Shown here in pieces: positions 5,797 to 9,492 of a DNA stretch of 9,492 nucleotides. The first letter of the stretch is position 1. Each line of letters opens with the position of its first letter. The DNA comes from CAYPEK01 sp964409645 (GTDB lineage Bacteria; UBP15; UBA6099). Location of the stretch: contig CAYPEK010000143.1 in assembly GCA_964409645.1 (NCBI GenBank), forward strand, positions 1 to 9,492, read 5' to 3'. The position numbers were made by a program, and so were the translations under genes. The notes below the pieces were generated by a model. The model was not told where the DNA came from and did not search any database. It saw only the letters and a program-made list of their open reading frames with translations.

Positions 5797-6879
5797 ATGA
5801 CAACACAGCCGGGAGCCGATACATCACAGAGGTTCTGGCGCATTTTTTTCTACCTGATTCTGGTTGGCATAATCATCTGGTTTGTCGTGCAGGTGAACAC
5901 GATACTGGCATATTTCGCGCTGGCGGGAGCGATCGCTTACATCCTGAATCCGGCAGTCGAGTGGCTTGCGAAAAAACGAGTGCCGCGCAGTCTGGCCACC
6001 CTTCTGATTTTCGTAATTTTCGCGGCGATCGTGGCGCTGATTCTGATGCTCATCATTCCGCCGGCGCTCAAACAATTCAAAGAACTGATCGATAACTTCC
6101 CGAAATACGCCGAAACGATACAGCGGTTCTGGCATAAGGGTACGGAACTCGTGCGGAGCCAACATCTGCCCGGCGATATCCAGTCACTGCCCGATAAATT
6201 CGCCGGAAACCTCCAGAAAGTCGCCGGAAAAGTCGGCCTGTCGATATTCGACGGCATAAAAAATTCCCTCTCGTCGCTTCCGATGCTTATAGTCGTCCCG
6301 ATTCTCGTCTATTATTTTCTGGCGGACGGACCGGCCATACGTCGCGGACTTATCGGCGCCGTGCCGACGCAGCTCAAGCCGGACACCGAAGCGCTGCTCT
6401 CCCGCGTCAACACCGCCCTCGGTGGTTTCATCCGCGGGCAGCTTAAGCTCTGCCTCGTGATGGGCATCATCACGTTCATTCCATATCTTTTCCTCCTGCC
6501 GAAATACTCCGTCATATTCGGCCTCATAGCCGGAGTGACAGAGTTCATACCGTACGTCGGCCCGATACTCGCGCTCATCGGGCCGCTGACCGTGGCGATT
6601 TTCCTCGGAAAAACTTGGTTGATCGTCGCCGTCCTCATCATTTTCGTGGTGCTTCAAGTGCTTGAAGGCAACTTCTTCGCCCCGAGGATCATCGGCAAGG
6701 ACGTTGACCTGCATCCGGCTATGATAATGTTCATCATGATGTGCGGCGGCCAGCTCGGCGGCATCGTCGGCATGATCGCCGCAATCCCCGTCGGCGTTAC
6801 GGTCAAAGCGCTCTACCAATTCTTCTATGTCGAAAGGTATCTGAAGAAACAGGAACAGCCGACTGCTCCGCAACAGTAA
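5797..6879 (+). CDS. AI-2E family transporter (PerM/TqsA-type permease)
   Basis: This 360-residue polytopic inner-membrane protein belongs to the AI-2E/PerM exporter-like family, whose members include TqsA, Na+/H+ antiporter-like proteins and many of unknown substrate. Membrane segments are evident near 16-33, 35-51, 66-88, 160-176, 217-235, 237-256, 258-270, 273-288 and 305-335. Between them lies a soluble amphipathic section at about 90-155 (KQFKELIDNFPKY at 92-104), as expected for the family. Signature segments are YFLADG (173-178), FIRGQLKL (211-218), the G-x-T-E-F-I-P-Y-V-G-P motif (246-256), and N-F-F-A-P-R-I-I-G (292-300) followed by LHP. The start at 5797 is set by GAGGG 8 bp upstream and the consensus promoter before it; the longer TTG start at 5782 would overlap this site. 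The length is typical. It stands alone between divergent and convergent neighbours, so context does not reveal the substrate. Confidence 0.92.
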   Translation: MTTQPGADTSQRFWRIFFYLILVGIIIWFVVQVNTILAYFALAGAIAYILNPAVEWLAKKRVPRSLATLLIFVIFAAIVALILMLIIPPALKQFKELIDNFPKYAETIQRFWHKGTELVRSQHLPGDIQSLPDKFAGNLQKVAGKVGLSIFDGIKNSLSSLPMLIVVPILVYYFLADGPAIRRGLIGAVPTQLKPDTEALLSRVNTALGGFIRGQLKLCLVMGIITFIPYLFLLPKYSVIFGLIAGVTEFIPYVGPILALIGPLTVAIFLGKTWLIVAVLIIFVVLQVLEGNFFAPRIIGKDVDLHPAMIMFIMMCGGQLGGIVGMIAAIPVGVTVKALYQFFYVERYLKKQEQPTAPQQ

Positions 6880-6893
6880 AACATTCGTCGGCT
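6857..6893. other. Inverted repeat spanning the permease stop codon
   Basis: AGCCGAC at 6857-6863 and GTCGGCT at 6887-6893 form a perfect 7-bp inverted repeat with a 23-base loop. It straddles the stop codon at 6877-6879 and fills most of the 31-bp space between two convergent genes. No T-run accompanies it on either strand. It may act as a weak bidirectional terminator or mRNA 3' structure, or be chance. Confidence 0.25.
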
Positions 6894-6910
6894 CGCCTGA
6901 ACAAAGGCTA

Positions 6911-7582
6911 TTATTCGCTATCTTTCGCCGCCGGAATTATCGTTATGCGGCCTTCGGGTTGGTCGATCTTTTTCTTGTCGTACTTTGAGTTTTTCAATAC
7001 CACTTCGCCGATCGGCGTGCCTTCCTCCGACACCACTTTGCCCTCGCGGAACTCTTTCATTCCGCCGCCGCCGCTGCTCAGATACTCCGTCACTGCAACG
7101 ACATAATCCTTGTCCGCCGCGAGCGCCTTGCCGCCAATCTTCACTCCCGACACCCGCTTTCCGGGCGACTGATTCAGATCACACGTGAACGACATGCCGG
7201 ACACCTGCAGAAACGTGGACGACCGGCGCGGCAGCAGCGAACAGCTCTTTTCGAGGATGCGCCTTACCGCATCGCCTTTCAGCTTCACGGCCACCACCAT
7301 ATCCGTATCGAACGGCACCAGCGCCGACACCGTTTTGTCCGTGATTTTTTCCGGGAGCGCGTCGAAACCGAGCGATCCGCCATGCGCGAGCGCCGCATCC
7401 GCTCCCAGCGCCGCCTTCATCGCGTCAGCGACAACATCTCCAACGTATGTCTCGCCCAGTTCGGACGGATTTTCGATTTCATCGTCTTTCGACGCCGCAA
7501 ACGCGCCGGCCGCATAAACCAAAGCCCCAAAAAGTGCAGCTATAATCACGCCTTTTGCCGTTGTAATCAATTTATCTTTCAT
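6911..7582 (-). CDS. Exported stand-alone 5'-nucleotidase C-terminal-domain protein
   Basis: This 223-residue protein consists of a signal peptide and a 5'-nucleotidase C-terminal (substrate-binding) domain, without the N-terminal metallophosphoesterase domain that carries the two-metal catalytic centre in UshA/CD73-type enzymes. The leader (1-29) has a basic start, a hydrophobic core at 8-28 and an A-F-A cleavage site, so it is likely periplasmic or exported. Domain hallmarks are GDVVADAMKAAL (48-59), ADAALAHGGSLG (61-72), V-P-F-D-T-D (89-94), LKGDAVRRILEKS (101-113), FLQVSGMSF (124-132), and Y-V-V-A-V-T-E-Y-L-S-S-G-G-G-G-M at 160-175. The usual Arg after the N-G-G-S-I motif is replaced by Gly72-Phe73. 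The start at 7582 is preferred because the signal peptide begins there, with GAGG (complement of 7593-7596) 10 bp upstream; upstream in-frame codons would add a charged, non-signal extension. Without its catalytic partner it is more likely a binding protein or a split subunit than an enzyme; nucleotide binding is inferred from the family only. It follows the PQ-loop gene after 118 bp. Confidence 0.82.
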   Translation of the reverse strand: MKDKLITTAKGVIIAALFGALVYAAGAFAASKDDEIENPSELGETYVGDVVADAMKAALGADAALAHGGSLGFDALPEKITDKTVSALVPFDTDMVVAVKLKGDAVRRILEKSCSLLPRRSSTFLQVSGMSFTCDLNQSPGKRVSGVKIGGKALAADKDYVVAVTEYLSSGGGGMKEFREGKVVSEEGTPIGEVVLKNSKYDKKKIDQPEGRITIIPAAKDSE

Positions 7583-7700
7583 TTTCGATCCGCCTCTTTC
7601 AACCCGCGTTATCCTGCCTGATCGGGCTTCCCTGCTCCGGCGCGCGCACAACCCGAACCAAAGCGTTTTTCTTCACGCCTACTATATATTGTCCATTTAA

Positions 7701-8021
7701 TTATGAGATTTCGACCTGTCGGCTTACATCCGCGGCGACGGAATTTTTGCTAAGTTTCACAAATAATCCGAGGTCGATGCCTACAAGCGCCGCGTTGAAT
7801 GCGTACAGGAAGGTGACCGGCTGCGGCGCCTTGTGGGCGAGCGCCACGGCGGCGAGTTTCGCTATCAGGCCGGCGACGTAGCCGGTCAGAACGAGCACAA
7901 TAAACACCGCGCTCTTGCCCTCCGTGCGGCGCGTCCGCGCCATCTTAAATATCGAAAACGGCCACGACGCCCCGAAACATATCAGCATCAGCGCCTCGAA
8001 AATCTGCGGTATCCTGTCCAT
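7701..8021 (-). CDS. Small PQ-loop/SemiSWEET-like membrane protein
   Basis: This 106-residue membrane protein has three predicted helices (about 5-26, 38-62 and 68-90) and a short polar C-terminal tail. The first helix ends in CFGASWPFSIFKMARTRRTEGKS (15-37). The pattern of a helix with a proline, a basic residue and then a basic loop with G-K-S leading into the next helix resembles PQ-loop half-transporters (SemiSWEET, MtN3 type), although the canonical P-Q pair is W20-P21 here. Such three-helix units normally dimerise and move sugars or other small solutes, but the substrate is unknown. The ATG at 8021 is chosen because GGAG (complement of 8032-8035) lies 10 bp upstream; GTG at 8027 or TTG at 8030 would be too close to it. 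It is 52 bp downstream of the AT-rich TPR gene. A weak -10 (GATAAT, complement of 8061-8066) lies in that gap without a good -35, so either read-through or its own promoter is possible. Confidence 0.7.
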   Translation of the reverse strand: MDRIPQIFEALMLICFGASWPFSIFKMARTRRTEGKSAVFIVLVLTGYVAGLIAKLAAVALAHKAPQPVTFLYAFNAALVGIDLGLFVKLSKNSVAADVSRQVEIS

Positions 8022-8073
8022 GCGCACCAATCTCCGCGATAAAATTCTTCAAGCTTTAATATTATCCACACCC

Positions 8074-9492
8074 TTATTGTTTTTTAAACAAACATGGCTT
8101 GATATCGGATATCGTAATCGGATTATCCTGCGAAAATGAAAATCCCATCGTAACTATACCTGTATTTGCACTGATATTTTTCAATGGAAACACAAAGAAA
8201 CAGATAACCAATATGACTGTCCCTATAGTCGTCAGACTCAAAATTCCACCTTTGACATTCGACTTTGAATCATCAATGGTTTTATGATGTATAAACCATA
8301 ACAGAAAATTGCTTAATACAAACAACACGATTAATATGAAAACGCTCCACCATCCGATTTGCCTGTATATCGGAAAAACGTGTGGTGGCGGCATCAAAAG
8401 ATACTCCGCGAGAGTTGGCTTATAATAACCCAGCCATATATTTTTGGTGATTAATAACATCTGCTCATATTCCGGACTTACCTTTTCTATTTTCAGAGCA
8501 TCAGCAGCATTGAGGTACTCCAGCGCGTAAAATTTAGATTTTATATAATCATTTTTTTTATAATATAATATTGCCAGAAAGCGCGCGAATTCAGCCTGTG
8601 CCAGTTTTTGCTTAATAGGGACATATTGATCCTTATAAAACGAAGTTCCGGATGTGTCACTTGTCTCTGTCACAATTTCCCGGCTAAATTGATTCTTCTG
8701 TTTCGCAACTAACTGTATTAATCGGGATAAGTCTTCTTTACACTCTATTGTACCGGTCGCATTTCCAAACCTATTTTCATGCTTATAAAACAACACGTAT
8801 GATTTTCCAAGAAATAAATAGGGGTCTTTTGGGAATAATATAGTTCCGCTCGCAAACACTTCCTCCGCCTTTTCATATTCGCGTTCTTCCAGCAGAATAA
8901 AGCCCCTGTTTTCCCACACCTCCTCGCTTCCAATCCATTTTCTGTTGATATTCTCTTCCGGGTCTGCAAGAGTTGCATCTTCAAGCAATTTTAAAGCTTT
9001 TTCCTTTCTTCCTAACCTGTATTCTATCTGTCCTGCCGTACCATCAACCGAGCTTTTCATCAGTATATGAGTATGATCGCGCCTTTTTTTACTGAAATTA
9101 TCTTTTTTTATTCTAGCAATTGTTTTTTGTGCATCAATTATTTTGCCTGTCTTCAACAAAATATCAGCATACTCAGTTTCTTTATATACATTGCTTATTT
9201 CATCACTTTTGGCGCTGCCACTATTACTGCTAATAAACATGTTTGTCGCCAATTTTTTTGCGTTATATGTATCGCCGATCTCATAATATCCATAAACCAC
9301 ATTCATTAGATACAAATAATATTCTTTGATATTTTCCCCTGATTTCTCTTGCATTTCGGTATTTTCGTAATCCTCTATCGTTTCCTTATCACGACCCAGC
9401 TTATTATTAATATATGCAATCATTGCTTTCGCCCGATAATAGCATCTTTTTTCATTTTCGCTGCTTTTTGATTCATTGCTTTTTTTTAATTC
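8074..9492 (-). CDS. TPR-repeat membrane protein, 5' end beyond the window (partial)
   Basis: The reading frame is open from the stop at 8074-8076 to the last base of the window, so the true start lies outside; 472 residues are visible. An internal ATG at 9423 is not a convincing start because no clear Shine-Dalgarno precedes it and 23 more in-frame codons follow upstream. The visible part is mostly alpha-helical with degenerate tetratricopeptide repeats: an A-x-x-x-Y-R-L-G-R-x-E-K-A-L-type unit near residues 152-180, and a R-G-F-x-L-L-x-E-R-E-Y-E-K-A-E-type unit near 195-230. Two hydrophobic helices follow at about 379-401 and 415-436, separated by a short polar loop, then a 36-residue tail. 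This looks like a helical-repeat scaffold anchored at its C-terminus, probably for protein-protein interaction; I do not recognise a specific family. The gene is much richer in A/T and uses more AAA, ATA, TTA and AGA codons than its neighbours, consistent with horizontal acquisition or relaxed constraint. Confidence 0.75.
   Translation of the reverse strand, partial: ELKKSNESKSSENEKRCYYRAKAMIAYINNKLGRDKETIEDYENTEMQEKSGENIKEYYLYLMNVVYGYYEIGDTYNAKKLATNMFISSNSGSAKSDEISNVYKETEYADILLKTGKIIDAQKTIARIKKDNFSKKRRDHTHILMKSSVDGTAGQIEYRLGRKEKALKLLEDATLADPEENINRKWIGSEEVWENRGFILLEEREYEKAEEVFASGTILFPKDPYLFLGKSYVLFYKHENRFGNATGTIECKEDLSRLIQLVAKQKNQFSREIVTETSDTSGTSFYKDQYVPIKQKLAQAEFARFLAILYYKKNDYIKSKFYALEYLNAADALKIEKVSPEYEQMLLITKNIWLGYYKPTLAEYLLMPPPHVFPIYRQIGWWSVFILIVLFVLSNFLLWFIHHKTIDDSKSNVKGGILSLTTIGTVILVICFFVFPLKNISANTGIVTMGFSFSQDNPITISDIKPCLFKKQ

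Noticed and set aside
6184..6873. 229-codon minus-strand frame opposite the AI-2E permease
   Set aside because: Highly charged translation (Asp/Glu/His-rich), the usual complement of a hydrophobic membrane-protein gene.
7668..7686. Possible terminator after the PQ-loop gene (AGGCGT / ACGCTT, minus strand)
   Set aside because: Stem of only six pairs with a wobble and an 8-base loop, and no proper T-run after it.
7583..7700. Possible structured leader or riboswitch before the 5'-nucleotidase-domain gene
   Set aside because: GC-rich with a few short inverted matches (for example TCGGG/CCCGA), but no known riboswitch core or convincing extended fold could be read by eye.
9067..9309. 80-codon plus-strand frame opposite the TPR gene
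   Set aside because: Phe/Ile/Cys-rich product that looks membrane-like only because the opposite strand is Lys/Asn/Glu-rich and AT-rich; no RBS or family signal.

Overview
The window is an ordinary-looking bacterial chromosome segment. It has a moderately GC-rich coding backbone, AT-rich intergenic spacers, Shine-Dalgarno sites ahead of nearly every gene, and sigma70-type promoters. The gene families present (a secreted Asp-box sialidase-like protein, a URO-D/corrinoid-methyltransferase-like protein, an AI-2E permease and an Fe-S type Rrf2 regulator) would suit a Gram-negative heterotroph, possibly anaerobic. Lineages such as Lentisphaerae, Planctomycetes or related environmental groups carry many URO-D-like and Asp-box proteins, but the lineage cannot be fixed from this sequence and this placement is inference.

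Layout, left to right. Positions 1-1991 (+): a promoter-like leader, a secreted Asp-box sialidase-family protein, then a UPF0173 metallo-beta-lactamase-fold hydrolase 52 bp downstream. Positions 2018-5526 (-), read right to left: cysE (serine O-acetyltransferase), an Rrf2-family regulator whose start lies inside the cysE 3' end, a PLP-dependent trans-sulfuration enzyme, and a URO-D-like protein. Positions 5527-5796: an AT-rich divergent promoter region with a good promoter on each strand. Positions 5797-6879 (+): an AI-2E family permease. Positions 6911-9492 (-): a stand-alone secreted 5'-nucleotidase C-terminal-domain protein, a small PQ-loop/SemiSWEET-like membrane protein, and a markedly AT-rich TPR protein with two C-terminal membrane helices whose 5' end is cut by the window edge.

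The most coherent functional unit is cysE - rrf2 - trans-sulfuration enzyme. CysE makes O-acetylserine, the PLP enzyme moves sulfur between cysteine, cystathionine and homocysteine, and the Rrf2 protein is well placed to regulate both, as CymR does for cysteine metabolism in Bacillus. The cysE and trans-sulfuration promoters share a short element upstream of the -35 that could be an operator. No cysK lies in the window.

No RNA gene, CRISPR array, insertion sequence or phage feature was seen. No gene-free stretch exceeds 300 bases; the longest is the 270-bp cysE/permease divergent region. I found no convincing new multi-gene system. The points most worth checking are the overlap-coded CysE tail, the cysteine motif of the Rrf2 regulator, the catalytic-domain-less 5'-nucleotidase protein, and the compositionally foreign TPR gene.
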